NCBI RefSeq assembly: GCF_007018905.1
Contig: NZ_CP041402.1
Location: forward strand, 3,088,001 to 3,152,000
Length of the DNA stretch: 64,000 bases
Direction: 5' to 3'
Source of the DNA: Tardiphaga sp. vice304
GTDB lineage: Bacteria; Pseudomonadota; Alphaproteobacteria; Rhizobiales; Xanthobacteraceae
Under the pieces are notes generated by a model, which saw nothing but the letters and a program-made list of their open reading frames with translations, had not been told where the DNA came from and made no database searches. Made by a program: the position numbers and the translations under genes. Positions 9,697 to 18,764 of this stretch are shown here, piece by piece (the first letter of the stretch is position 1; every line of letters begins with the position of its first letter).

Positions 9697-10224
9697 ATGC
9701 GCCCTGTGCAACGCCTCGTATCCGCCGCCGTCCTGATCGCACTGTCCGGTGCGCTGACCGGCTGCGGCAGCATGACCGGCTGGGATCCCTCAGACCTGCT
9801 CGACTTCCTCGACACCAAGAAGAAGCTGCCCGGCGACCGCAGGCCGGTTTTCCCGGAAGGCGTCCCCGGCCTGCAGCAGGGCGTGCCGAAGGAGCTCTAC
9901 AAGGACAGCGTCGAGCAGCAGCAGCGCGACGAGGCGGCAAGGGCTGCTGCGGCGGCCGCGGCTCCGCCGGCCGCCGAGCCGAAGGGCCGCAAGTCGAAGG
10001 CCCGTGTCAATGTCGGCGCGGTGCGCAGCGAGCCGGGGGCTGCCCCCGAAGCGGCTGAGGAAGGCGCGCCTGCCGCCGTGCCGGCCGAGCCGAAGGGCCG
10101 CAAGATCACCCGGCGCCGTACCACGGCACCTCCCGCCGATGCCCCGGCGGCCGCCGCGCCGGCCCCGGCCCAGGCCACCACGCCATTCCCGGCACCGGTC
10201 CCCTCCGGCACCTTTACCCGCTAG
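9697..10224 (+). CDS. Ala/Pro-rich lipoprotein between yfgM and der
   Basis: This 175-residue protein has a lipoprotein signal with lipobox LTGC at Cys22. A short folded-looking segment follows (residues 30-70, with [20 protein letters not shown] and [13 protein letters not shown]). The rest is a low-complexity tail rich in Ala, Pro, Lys and Arg. PAEPKGRK is repeated twice in the tail. In many proteobacteria this slot between yfgM and der holds bamB, a beta-propeller BAM-complex lipoprotein; this protein is far too short for that. It may be an unrelated envelope lipoprotein. The start at 9697 is set by the signal peptide. Confidence 0.8.
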   Translation: MRPVQRLVSAAVLIALSGALTGCGSMTGWDPSDLLDFLDTKKKLPGDRRPVFPEGVPGLQQGVPKELYKDSVEQQQRDEAARAAAAAAAPPAAEPKGRKSKARVNVGAVRSEPGAAPEAAEEGAPAAVPAEPKGRKITRRRTTAPPADAPAAAAPAPAQATTPFPAPVPSGTFTR

Positions 10225-10283
10225 ATCGCCGCATTCCGGCCGATTGCATTGACAGGCGTCCGCGAAAGGGCGCACGGAACAGC

Positions 10284-11672
10284 ATGTCTTTCACGATTGC
10301 CATTATCGGCCGACCCAATGTCGGCAAATCCACGCTGTTCAACCGTCTGGTCGGGCAGAAGCTCGCGCTGGTCGATGACACGCCCGGCGTCACCCGCGAT
10401 CGCCGCGAGGGCGAAGGCAAGCTCGGCGACCTCGAATTCACCCTGATCGACACCGCCGGGCTGGACGAGGGCCCGAAGGGCTCGCTGACGGCGCGGATGC
10501 AGGAGCAGACCGAAACCGCGATCGGCCTCGCCGACGCCCTGCTGTTCGTGATCGACGCCCGCGCCGGCCTCACGCCCAACGACCGCGCCTTCGCCGATTT
10601 CGCCCGCCGCGCCGACAAGCCGGTGGTGCTGGTCGCCAACAAGTCCGAAGGCCGCCATGGCGAGCTCGGCGCGATGGAGAGCTACGCGCTGGGGCTGGGC
10701 GAACCGATCCAGATCTCCGCCGAACACGGCGAAGGCCTGTCCGACCTCTATGATTCCTTGCGCGATATCATGCCGGAGCCGCCGGAGGACGTCGAAGATT
10801 TCGACGACGACGACATCATCGAAAGCGAAGAAGACATCGCCAAGCGGCCGATCCGCGTCGCCATCGTCGGCCGTCCCAACGCCGGCAAGTCGACCACGAT
10901 CAATTACCTGCTCGGCGAGGAGCGGCTGCTGACCTCGGCGGAGGCCGGCACCACGCGCGACTCGATTTCCGTCGAGGTCAACCACAAGGGCCGCGAATTC
11001 CGCATCTTCGACACCGCCGGCCTGCGCCGCCGCTCGCGGATCGAGGAGAAGCTGGAGAAGCTGTCGGTCGCCGACGCGTTGCGCGCGATCCGTTTCGCCG
11101 AAGTCGTCGTGCTGATGATGGACTCGCAGACCAAGTTCGAGGAGCAGGACCTGCGCATCGCCAACCTGATCGAGCGCGAAGGCCGCGCGCTGGTCGTCGC
11201 GGTCAACAAGTGGGACCTGATGAGCCAGAAGGGCAGCCTGGTCACCGATTTGCGCACTGACGTCGACCACATGCTGCCGCAGGTCAAAGGCGTGCCGATC
11301 GTCCCGATCTCCGGCCTGATGGGCGAGGGGATCGACAAGCTTATGAAGGCGATCGAGGAATCCTACGCGGTGTGGAACAGGCGGGTGCCGACCGCGTCGC
11401 TGAACCGCTGGTTCGAGCAGGCGGTCGATGCCAACCCGCCGCCGTCGGTGTCGGGCCGCCGCCTCAAGCTGAACTACGCGACGCAGGCCAAGGCGCGGCC
11501 GCCGAGCTTCATCGTGTTCTGCTCGCGCGCCGACGCGGTGCCGGAATCATACCTGCGCTACCTCGTCAATTCGATGCGGACCTTCTTCGATCTGCCGGGC
11601 ACGCCCATTCGCATCACGCTGCGCGAAAAGGCCAACCCCTTCGCCCACAAGCGCAAGCGACCGACGAGGTAA
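10284..11672 (+). CDS. der: Ribosome biogenesis GTPase Der (EngA)
   Basis: Der is an essential double GTPase that helps mature the 50S ribosomal subunit. The 462-residue protein has two G domains. The first starts at GRPNVGKST (residues 9-17) with DTAGL and NKSE; the second starts at GRPNAGKST (about residue 196) with DTAGL and NKWD. An acidic linker ([17 protein letters not shown]) separates them, and a C-terminal KH-like domain ends in a basic tail. The ATG at 10284 gives the normal N-terminus. Confidence 0.98.
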   Translation: MSFTIAIIGRPNVGKSTLFNRLVGQKLALVDDTPGVTRDRREGEGKLGDLEFTLIDTAGLDEGPKGSLTARMQEQTETAIGLADALLFVIDARAGLTPNDRAFADFARRADKPVVLVANKSEGRHGELGAMESYALGLGEPIQISAEHGEGLSDLYDSLRDIMPEPPEDVEDFDDDDIIESEEDIAKRPIRVAIVGRPNAGKSTTINYLLGEERLLTSAEAGTTRDSISVEVNHKGREFRIFDTAGLRRRSRIEEKLEKLSVADALRAIRFAEVVVLMMDSQTKFEEQDLRIANLIEREGRALVVAVNKWDLMSQKGSLVTDLRTDVDHMLPQVKGVPIVPISGLMGEGIDKLMKAIEESYAVWNRRVPTASLNRWFEQAVDANPPPSVSGRRLKLNYATQAKARPPSFIVFCSRADAVPESYLRYLVNSMRTFFDLPGTPIRITLREKANPFAHKRKRPTR

Positions 11673-11731
11673 GGCCCTCATGACCCTTCCGCGCTGTTTG
11701 CGGGGAGAGGTCAAGGCGACTGCGCTCATTG

Positions 11732-12865
11732 CTACTTCAGCGCGTCCGATACCAGCCTGAATTTCTGGATGCGCTTGCCGGTGTCGACTTCCGCCGTGTA
11801 GACGCTGCCCTTGGCGTCGACCGCCATCGCGTGAATCCAGTGGAACTGGCCAGCGTTGCGGCCGCTGCGACCGAAGCTGCCGACCACGCGGCCGTCATCG
11901 CGGTTGAGGATGCGGACTTCATTGTTCTCGCCGTCGGCGGTGAGCAGCCAAGTCTGCTTCGGATCCGGCCATAATGCGAGATCCCACACCGCGCCGTTGC
12001 CGAGCGTGTTCTTCTCGAAGAACCACTCCTTCACGAACGTGCCGTCCTTCTTGAAAACCTGGACGCGGTTGTTGATGCGGTCGCAGACATAGACGAGTCC
12101 GTCGTTCGCGATCTTCACGCAATGCACGGGGTTGGCGAACTGCTGCGATACCGGCGCTTTCGGATCGTAGGCGGCCTGCTTGTCGTCATTCGGCTTGTTG
12201 CCATAGGCGCCCCAGTGCCTGATGTAGGCGCCGGTGGTGGCATCGAACACGATGATGCGGCGGTTGCCATATCCGTCGGCGACGTAGATCTCGTTGGCGT
12301 CCTTGTCGATCGCGGTTTCGGCGGGCTTGCCGAGCTGGGTTGTATCGTTGCTGCCCTTGCTCGGCCCGATCGTGCCGATCTGCATCACATACTTGCCGTC
12401 CAGCGTGAATTTCAGGATCGCATTGTCGTTGTCGAGATTGCCGCCGACCCAGACGAAGCCCTTTTCGTCGACCTCGATGCCGTGTTCGCGGCCGACCCAG
12501 GTGTAGCCTTCACCGGGGCCGCCCCACGAACGCAGCAAATTGCCGTCGGAATCGAATTCGAGCACCGGCGGTGCCGAGACGCAGCATTTGGAGCGCGGCG
12601 GGGTGAGGCCGGCGCCGTTCTCGTCCTCGGTCAGCGAACGGGGCCGGTGGATCACCCAGATGTGGCCCTGCGCATCGACCGTAATGCCGCCGACCTGGCC
12701 GAAGATCCAGTCGTTCGGCAGCGGCTTCGGCCAGGATGCCTCGACCTCGAAGCGCGGGATGTCGGCGGCGGAAGCGGAGAGGGTGGTGAGGGCGATCGCG
12801 ACCCATGCCAGCGCATTGCAGGCGAGCAACCCGACCAGATGACCACGTCGCGACAGTGGCTTCAT
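11732..12865 (-). CDS. Secreted NHL-repeat beta-propeller protein
   Basis: This 377-residue protein has a signal peptide (to about residue 34, ending SASAAD) and NHL-type repeats that would form a six-bladed propeller. Repeat signatures include GGITVDAQGHIWVIHRPRS, HGIEVDEKGFVWVGG, IYVADGYGNRRIIVFD, VYVCDRINNRVQVFKKDG and AMAVDAKGSVYTAEV. Such proteins are often annotated as peptidyl-glycine lyase-like, but activity cannot be assigned. The ATG at 12865 follows GGGAGG closely. The frame is open upstream into a dispersed repeat, so the longer form is rejected. It is convergent with der. Confidence 0.85.
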   Translation of the reverse strand: MKPLSRRGHLVGLLACNALAWVAIALTTLSASAADIPRFEVEASWPKPLPNDWIFGQVGGITVDAQGHIWVIHRPRSLTEDENGAGLTPPRSKCCVSAPPVLEFDSDGNLLRSWGGPGEGYTWVGREHGIEVDEKGFVWVGGNLDNDNAILKFTLDGKYVMQIGTIGPSKGSNDTTQLGKPAETAIDKDANEIYVADGYGNRRIIVFDATTGAYIRHWGAYGNKPNDDKQAAYDPKAPVSQQFANPVHCVKIANDGLVYVCDRINNRVQVFKKDGTFVKEWFFEKNTLGNGAVWDLALWPDPKQTWLLTADGENNEVRILNRDDGRVVGSFGRSGRNAGQFHWIHAMAVDAKGSVYTAEVDTGKRIQKFRLVSDALK

Positions 12866-12972
12866 GGCAGCCTCCCTGTTTGCGTTGCGGGTTGGTCCCG
12901 CTTGGCAGGGAGTGAAGTACCGCAAGCATGCAGTGTCAATCTTGCGGCGCACGCACGTCAACAGACTCAGAT

Positions 12973-13063
12973 TGTCATCCCCGCGGATGCCGGGATCCAG
13001 TAAACGCAAGCAGCAGCGTTTACTGGATCGCCCGGTCAAGCCGGGCGACGACAGGGGAGCGTG
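12973..13063. repeat. Dispersed palindrome with 14-bp hairpin
   Basis: GATCCAGTAAACGC at 12994-13007 pairs exactly with GCGTTTACTGGATC at 13016-13029 across an 8-nt loop. A second short stem, GCCCGG with CCGGGC, follows at about 13030-13046. The flanks TCATCCCCGCGGATGCCGGG and GGGCGACGACA complete a unit that I recall as highly repeated in Bradyrhizobium and Rhodopseudomonas. It lies between the NHL gene start and the SDR gene end. Confidence 0.8.
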
Positions 13064-13086
13064 AGGCGCGTGGTGCGCGCGGTCGC

Positions 13087-13848
13087 TTACGCCGGCGGCA
13101 TAAAGTTGAGCAGGCTTCGCGTTGTGTAGTCGTAGAGCTTGCCGGTCTGTGTCCATTCCGGCGAACACATCGGCACCATCAGCTCCGCGACGTCCTCGGG
13201 CTTCGTCAGCGTCATCGGGTCCTCACCGGGAAACACCGTGGCGCGCAGGCGGGTGCGGATCGGGCCGGGGTCGAACAGATTGACGCGGATGGCGGTCGAG
13301 GCGGTCTCCACAGCCCAGCTCCGCGCCAACGCTTCCAGCGCGGCCTTGGCGGCGGCGTAGGGGCCGCGATAGGCCGGCGCGAGGTGCGCGGCGTCGGCGG
13401 TGACGAACACCGCGCGTCCCGCGTCTGACTGTTTCAGCAGCGGGTCCATGCAGCGGATCAACTGAAAGTTGGCGGTGGCGTTGACGGCTATCACCTCGTT
13501 CCACGGCTTCAGCTCGATATGGCCGAGCGGCGATGACGGGCCGGGCATGGCGGCATTGCCAATCAGGATGTCGAGCCTGCCGTGGCGCTCGTGCAGCGCG
13601 GCGCCGAGCCGCGCGATGCCGTCGACGTCGGTGAGGTTGAGCGGCACCAGCGTGGCGCTGCCGCCCAGCGCACGGATTGCATCGTCGAGTTCTTCCAGCG
13701 CGCCTTGCGTGCGCGCGACCGCCACGACATGCGCGCCGGCGCGCGCCAGCGCCAGCGCGGCTGCGCGGCCGAGGCCGCGCGAGGCGCCGGTTACGAGGGC
13801 GATGCGGGAGGCGAGGGGAAGCGCGGGATCAGGCATGGACGGGCTCAT
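13087..13848 (-). CDS. SDR-family oxidoreductase with altered catalytic serine region
   Basis: This 253-residue protein has a Rossmann fold with the cofactor motif TGASRGLGRAAA near residue 20, the NAAM motif and the active-site YAAAK. The usual catalytic Ser lies in a stretch reading FVTADAAHLAP here, with Ala/Asp where related proteins have Ser-Gly, so activity may be altered. The family name is safe; the substrate is unknown. The start could be 13848 or 13836; neither has a strong ribosome site. A dispersed palindrome lies directly upstream. Confidence 0.85.
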   Translation of the reverse strand: MSPSMPDPALPLASRIALVTGASRGLGRAAALALARAGAHVVAVARTQGALEELDDAIRALGGSATLVPLNLTDVDGIARLGAALHERHGRLDILIGNAAMPGPSSPLGHIELKPWNEVIAVNATANFQLIRCMDPLLKQSDAGRAVFVTADAAHLAPAYRGPYAAAKAALEALARSWAVETASTAIRVNLFDPGPIRTRLRATVFPGEDPMTLTKPEDVAELMVPMCSPEWTQTGKLYDYTTRSLLNFMPPA

Positions 13849-13857
13849 AACTCGGGG

Positions 13858-13990
13858 TGGTCGTCCCCGCGAAAGCGGGGACCTATACACGCCGAGGGTT
13901 ATGATGCGGAACACGGCCCGTGTCTAATCTTGTGCGAAAGTTAAAGGGTCGGAGGCTATCAGTCCACGCGTTCGCGGGGACGACGGCGAA
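13858..13990. repeat. Dispersed repeat: GTCGTCCCCGCGAAAGCGGGGAC unit
   Basis: Positions 13859-13884 hold the palindrome GTCCCCGCGAAAGCGGGGAC. An inverted partner, CGTTCGCGGGGACGACGG, lies at about 13970-13987. The unit spans most of the gap between the SDR gene start and the purF end. I recall this 'CCCCGCGAAAGCGGGG' element as one of the most frequent intergenic repeats of Bradyrhizobium. Confidence 0.75.
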
Positions 13991-13999
13991 GGAAGCGAG

Positions 14000-15511
14000 C
14001 TAGCTCGCTTCCGCCAGCAATGACAGCTGCCTAGGCGCTTCGATCTCGTGCATGTCGGTGAGCGGGGTCGGGTAGTCGCCGGTGAAGCAATGGTCGGCGA
14101 ATTTCGGATGCGCGGGATCGCGGCCGGGTTCGCCCATCGCGCGGTAGATGCCGTCGACCGAGACGAAGGCCAGCGAGTCGGCTCCGATCAGCTCGCACAT
14201 TTCTTCCAGCGTATGGGTGGCGGCGAGCAGCCCGTTACGGTCCGGCGTGTCGATGCCGTAATAATCGGGATGGGTGATCGGCGGCGAGGCGATGCGGAAG
14301 TGCACTTCCTTCGCGCCGGCGTCGCGCATCATCTTGACGATCTTCTTCGAGGTGGTGCCGCGCACCAGGCTGTCGTCGATCAAGACGATGCGCTTGCCTT
14401 CGATCGCAGCCCGATTGGCAGAATGCTTCATACGCACGCCCAGTTCGCGAACGCTCTGGGTGGGCTGGATGAAGGTGCGGCCGACATAGTGGTTGCGGAT
14501 GATGCCGAGCTCGAACGGGATGCCGGATTCGCGGGAATAGCCGATCGCCGCCGGCACGCCGGAATCGGGCACCGGGACGATGACGTCGGCCTCGACATGG
14601 GTCTCGCGGGCGAGCTGCGCGCCCATCGCCTTGCGGGTGTCGTAGACCGAGCGACCGCCGACGACCGAGTCGGGACGGGCGAAGTAAATGTATTCGAAGA
14701 TGCAGGGGCGCGGCGGCTGCGGCGCAAACGGCTTGTGGCTCTGCGCGCCTTGCTCGTCGAACACGATGACTTCGCCGGGCTCGATGTCGCGGATGTATTT
14801 CGCTCCGATGATATCGAGCGCGCAGGTCTCCGACGCCAGGATCGGCGAGCCGTCGAGATCGCCCAGCACCAGCGGCCGGATGCCGAGTGGATCGCGGGCG
14901 CCGACCAGCTTCTTGTTGGTCAATGAAACCAGCGCATAGGCGCCCTCGATGGCGCGCAGCGCCTCGATGTAGCGGTCGATGAAACGGTTGCGCTTGGAAT
15001 GCGCGACCAGATGCAGGATCACCTCGGTGTCGGTGGTCGACTGCATCATCGAGCCGTTCCTGACGAGCTCGCGGCGCAGCGTCAGGCCATTGGTCAAATT
15101 GCCATTATGCGCGACGGCAAAGCCGCCGGCATTGAGTTCGGCGAACAGCGGCTGCACGTTGCGCAAAATGGTTTCGCCGGTGGTCGAATAGCGGGTGTGG
15201 CCGATCGCGGCGGTGCCGGGCAGGCGGTCGATGACCTCGCGGCGGGAGAAGGTATCGCCGACCAGGCCGAGCCGGCGTTCCGAATGAAACCGCGCGCCGT
15301 CGAAGGCGACGATACCGGCGGCTTCCTGACCGCGGTGCTGCAAGGCGTGCAGGCCGAGGGCGGTAATCGCGGCGGCGTCGGGGTGGTTGTAGATACCGAA
15401 CACACCGCACTTTTCGCGCAGCATGTCGCCGTCTAGATCGTTGTCGCGCAGGTTGTGGTTGCTGTCAGGTTCCAGGCTCGGCTTCGCTGCGTCGTGAAAA
15501 GGGCTTTGCAT
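14000..15511 (-). CDS. purF: Amidophosphoribosyltransferase
   Basis: PurF makes 5-phosphoribosylamine from PRPP and glutamine, the first step of purine synthesis. The 503-residue protein carries a 34-residue propeptide before the nucleophilic Cys35 (EKCGVFGIYNHP), so it is of the processed, Bacillus-like class. The glutaminase domain follows (LQHRGQEAAGI, HNGNLTN), then the PRPP-binding loop VLIDDSLVRGTTSKK in the phosphoribosyltransferase domain. It lies 61 bp downstream of cvpA on the same strand, the classic cvpA-purF pair. Confidence 0.97.
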   Translation of the reverse strand: MQSPFHDAAKPSLEPDSNHNLRDNDLDGDMLREKCGVFGIYNHPDAAAITALGLHALQHRGQEAAGIVAFDGARFHSERRLGLVGDTFSRREVIDRLPGTAAIGHTRYSTTGETILRNVQPLFAELNAGGFAVAHNGNLTNGLTLRRELVRNGSMMQSTTDTEVILHLVAHSKRNRFIDRYIEALRAIEGAYALVSLTNKKLVGARDPLGIRPLVLGDLDGSPILASETCALDIIGAKYIRDIEPGEVIVFDEQGAQSHKPFAPQPPRPCIFEYIYFARPDSVVGGRSVYDTRKAMGAQLARETHVEADVIVPVPDSGVPAAIGYSRESGIPFELGIIRNHYVGRTFIQPTQSVRELGVRMKHSANRAAIEGKRIVLIDDSLVRGTTSKKIVKMMRDAGAKEVHFRIASPPITHPDYYGIDTPDRNGLLAATHTLEEMCELIGADSLAFVSVDGIYRAMGEPGRDPAHPKFADHCFTGDYPTPLTDMHEIEAPRQLSLLAEAS

Positions 15512-15572
15512 TGGTCAACGCCTCTCTTGTCGCAAGAAACTCAGCGAGAAAACTTAACAAGCCTACCAACAA

Positions 15573-16205
15573 TTACTTTGTGGCAGGTTTACCATCGATC
15601 AGCTTTTTAAGGCTGTCGCGTGCCGGCTTCGAATAGCCATCGCCCGCACCCGGCAAAGCCGGTCCGGTTTCAGTGGCATCCTCGCCGGGCTTGTCCTTCT
15701 TGAATCTCTTCAAGATGGTGTTCTCGGGGTCATCCGGCAAGAGCGACATCAGCCAGTTGCCGGTGGATTCGAGTACCACGCGCGATTTGGCGGCGGTGAC
15801 CCAGTCCGGACGCTGCTTGTCGGGCACCAGCCATGCAAAGAACAGGAAAGCGACGACGACGATCAGGAGGCCGCGGGCGAGGCCGAACAGGAAGCCGAGC
15901 GTGCGATCCAGCGCTCCGATCCGCGAATCGAGGATCATGTCCGAGATCCGCACCGTGATGATCGAGACCACGACCAGCGTGCCGATGAACACGCCGGCGA
16001 TCACCACGACGGTGGCGACGGTGTCATTGTCGATATAGGTCTTGGCGGAAGGCAGCAGCTTCTGGAATGCGAACAGCGTGACCACGGCGGCGGCGCCCCA
16101 CGCCGCGATCGACAGGATCTCCCGCATGAAGCCGCGGACCATCGCGAGCAAGCCGGAGATCAGCATCACCGCGAGCAGCACAAGATCGAGAATCGTTATC
16201 GGCAT
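15573..16205 (-). CDS. cvpA: CvpA family membrane protein
   Basis: This 210-residue inner-membrane protein has four N-terminal helices of the CvpA family, with LAMVRGFMREILSIAAWGAA near residue 20 and a RTLGFLFGLARGLLIVVVAF segment. A hydrophilic C-terminal tail of about 70 residues, rich in Lys and Pro, follows. CvpA was named for colicin V production and is linked to envelope stress. It is encoded just before purF, as in many bacteria. The ATG at 16205 is the normal start. Confidence 0.93.
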   Translation of the reverse strand: MPITILDLVLLAVMLISGLLAMVRGFMREILSIAAWGAAAVVTLFAFQKLLPSAKTYIDNDTVATVVVIAGVFIGTLVVVSIITVRISDMILDSRIGALDRTLGFLFGLARGLLIVVVAFLFFAWLVPDKQRPDWVTAAKSRVVLESTGNWLMSLLPDDPENTILKRFKKDKPGEDATETGPALPGAGDGYSKPARDSLKKLIDGKPATK

Positions 16206-16374
16206 CGGCTGGTCAGGTCCGCTCGGTGGCGTTCAGGCGAATCGGCGCAAGGCGGCCGGTCCGCGTGACGGTGATATGGCACGTCCGGCAGGGGCGGAAA
16301 ACAGCAAAGCCAAACTCCGCCACAGCCTTGTTGCTTCCCGCTATAGCGGCGGAGACGGCTGGCGTCACGCCGGA

Positions 16375-17853
16375 TCAGCCGTCCTGGCGCTTGAATCGGG
16401 CGGGGGCGGCGTTTTTCTCCGCCGCTGTGCTTTTGCTGTCGCCGTTTCCATTGGCATTGTCGCGGGCCGGCTTGACGCCGCGCGCCGCGATATCCGCGAC
16501 CAGCGTGGTGAGGCCGCCGACGGCATTGAGCGACAGGCCGGCATCGCCGCCGGCGTCGCCGCGGGTCGATTCCGGCAGCACCGCGCGGGCAAAGCCGAGC
16601 TTGGCGGCTTCCTTCAGCCGCGCCGAGGTCAGCGACACCGGGCGCACCGCGCCGGACAGCGAGATCTCGCCGAAATACACCGCATCCGGCGGCAGCGGCG
16701 CGTTGCACAGCGAGGAGACGAGTGCGGCGGCGGCGGCCAGATCGGCGGCGGGCTCGTTGATGCGCAGGCCCCCGGCGACGTTGAAATAGACGTCGTAGCC
16801 GGACAGCTTGACGCCGCAATGCGCCTCCAGCACCGCCAGCACCATCGACAGCCGGGAGGAATCCCAGCCGACCACGGCGCGGCGCGGCGTGCCCAGCGTC
16901 GTGGGGGCGACCAGCGCCTGCAGTTCCACCAGCACCGGGCGGGTGCCCTCCATGCCGGCGAATACCGCGGTGCCCGGCGAGCCCAGATCGCGATCCGACA
17001 GGAACAATTCCGACGGATTGGAGACTTCGCGCAGCCCCAGCCCGGTCATCTCGAACACGCCGATCTCGTCGGTCGGCCCGAAGCGATTCTTGACCGCCCG
17101 CAGAATGCGGAACTGCTGCGAGCCTTCGCCCTCGAACGACATCACGGCATCGACCATGTGCTCGACCACGCGAGGCCCGGCGATCTGGCCGTCCTTGGTG
17201 ACGTGGCCGACCAGGATGATGGTGGCGCCGGATTTCTTGGCAAACCTGATCAGCGCCTGCGCCGAGGCGCGCACCTGGGTCACGGTGCCCGGCGCCGACT
17301 CCACCGTGTCGGTCCACATGGTCTGGATCGAGTCGATCACGATCAGCCGCGGCACCGCGCCTTCCGACAGGGTCGCGACGATGTCCTCGACCGAGGTCTC
17401 GGAGGCCAATTGCACCGAGGCATCCGACAGGCCGAGCCGCTCGGCGCGCAGCCGCACCTGGGCGACGGCTTCTTCGCCGGAGATGTAGACGACGCGGTGC
17501 CCGGCGCGGGCCATCAGCGAGGTGGCTTGCGTGAGCAGCGTCGATTTGCCGATGCCGGGATCGCCACCGATCAACAGCACCGAGCCGCGCACGAAGCCGC
17601 CGCCGGTGACGCGGTCGAGCTCGGCCATGCCCGACGGGATGCGCGGGGCATCGGCGCTCTTGCCGGTCAGGCTTTCCAGGTTGAACAGCCGGCCCTTGCG
17701 CTTGGAGCGCGCCGACACCGGAATCGTGGTGGCGCCGGTGGTGTCTTCCTCAGCCAGCGAATTCCACTCGCCGCACGCCTCGCACTTGCCCTGCCACTTG
17801 TTATAGGCGGCACCGCAGTTCTGGCAGACGAAGGAGAGGGAGTTCTTGGCCAT
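16375..17853 (-). CDS. radA: DNA repair protein RadA
   Basis: RadA is a RecA-like ATPase and helicase that moves branches in recombination intermediates. The 492-residue protein has the N-terminal zinc finger CQNCGAAYNKWQGKCEACGEW (C4 type), the Walker A GGDPGIGKSTL, the RadA signature KNRFGPTDEIGVFEM and a C-terminal Lon-like domain. The ATG at 17853 (MAKNSLSFVCQNCG) is chosen; the frame extends 27 codons further without a plausible N-terminus. It lies upstream of cvpA and purF on the same strand. A 660-codon opposite-strand frame is a shadow. Confidence 0.97.
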   Translation of the reverse strand: MAKNSLSFVCQNCGAAYNKWQGKCEACGEWNSLAEEDTTGATTIPVSARSKRKGRLFNLESLTGKSADAPRIPSGMAELDRVTGGGFVRGSVLLIGGDPGIGKSTLLTQATSLMARAGHRVVYISGEEAVAQVRLRAERLGLSDASVQLASETSVEDIVATLSEGAVPRLIVIDSIQTMWTDTVESAPGTVTQVRASAQALIRFAKKSGATIILVGHVTKDGQIAGPRVVEHMVDAVMSFEGEGSQQFRILRAVKNRFGPTDEIGVFEMTGLGLREVSNPSELFLSDRDLGSPGTAVFAGMEGTRPVLVELQALVAPTTLGTPRRAVVGWDSSRLSMVLAVLEAHCGVKLSGYDVYFNVAGGLRINEPAADLAAAAALVSSLCNAPLPPDAVYFGEISLSGAVRPVSLTSARLKEAAKLGFARAVLPESTRGDAGGDAGLSLNAVGGLTTLVADIAARGVKPARDNANGNGDSKSTAAEKNAAPARFKRQDG

Positions 17854-18240
17854 TGGGGCAATCGCTGTCGGGGAGGGCGGTTGTCGAAGTTTCCGGTTTG
17901 TTCTTCTGTATATGAAGCGGCACGTCAATGGCAATCTCTGCCGAACGTGCCGGGACGGGCTGCAATAGCTGACGTTCGGCTGTGCGGTTGTCCGGCGGTG
18001 GCCTCGTCTCTCACCTCACCTTGAGAGGACGTCGCCACATCGGGCAGAATTCCAGGACGGTAGCGGCTCGGTCCGCGGCGCGCATGCCGCAACAATGCAA
18101 ACCGCACGATGCTGGCGCATCCGTCCTTAAGCATGTTCGTCAAGGTAAATAACAACCCGTCGTTGACGGCAGGTGGTGTTCGCTTAAGTCTCGCGCATCA
18201 CACGATAAGGCCCTTTCAACGCTCGTCACGGGATTTGATC
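17854..18240. other. Intergenic region, radA and CxxC-protein promoters
   Basis: This 387-bp gap separates the divergent radA and 18241 genes, so it must hold both promoters. I see no gene. A TTGACG at 18162-18167 could be a -35 element for the downstream gene, but no good -10 lies at the right distance. Confidence 0.4.
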
Positions 18241-18615
18241 ATGAAGAAATTGATGGCTGCTACACTGTTCGCCGGGCTCGCCGCGATGGCGTTGCCGAAT
18301 TCCGCTTCGGCCGGCTGCTACAATTGCTACGCGCCGCCGCCGTGCCCGACCTGCTACCAGCAGCAGGTGGTGCCGCCGCAGTACCGCACCGTCGAGGAGA
18401 CGGTGATGGTGTCGCCCGGCCGCACCATCGCCCGCCGCACCCCGGCGCAGTATGAGACCGTGATGGTTCCGAAGACCGTGATGGTCGCGCCGTCGCGCGT
18501 CGAATACGAGCAGATCCCGCCGGAATACGCCACGCAGCAGCGCGTCCAGATGGTCGCTCCGGCGCAGACCTATTACGTGCCGGTGCGGCCGCGCTGCGGA
18601 TCGTGCGGCTACTGA
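18241..18615 (+). CDS. Small secreted protein with three CxxC motifs and VMV repeats
   Basis: The function is unknown. The 124-residue precursor has a clear signal peptide, probably cut after SASA (residue 24). The mature protein begins with two CxxC motifs (CYNC and CPTC) and ends with a third (CGSC). Between them lie three degenerate repeats of about 19 to 24 residues: PPQYRTVEETVMVSPGR, PAQYETVMVPKTVMVAPSR and PPEYATQQRVQMVAPAQ. The layout suggests a small periplasmic or surface protein that binds metal or forms disulfides. The ATG at 18241 is set by the signal peptide. It is transcribed alone. Confidence 0.8.
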   Translation: MKKLMAATLFAGLAAMALPNSASAGCYNCYAPPPCPTCYQQQVVPPQYRTVEETVMVSPGRTIARRTPAQYETVMVPKTVMVAPSRVEYEQIPPEYATQQRVQMVAPAQTYYVPVRPRCGSCGY

Positions 18616-18645
18616 ACGATCGGCATAACATTCGGGACGACGACA

Positions 18646-18668
18646 ATCGGCCGCCATGTGCGGCCGAT
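18646..18668 (+). terminator. Possible terminator hairpin
   Basis: ATCGGCCGC and GCGGCCGAT pair perfectly across a 5-nt loop, 30 bp after the stop at 18615. There is no T tract, so intrinsic termination is uncertain. Confidence 0.4.
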
Positions 18669-18764
18669 CTGCCATGGGGAGGCCAGCGCATGGTGGCCAC
18701 CGGGCCGGCATTCACCGGATCATAACACCGCATCGGTAGGATCGGCGCGATAGGAGCGCCCTGC

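Noticed and set aside
16042..18024. A 660-codon open frame opposite radA
   Set aside because: It mirrors radA and cvpA codon periodicity and lacks any recognisable domain, ribosome site or conserved context.
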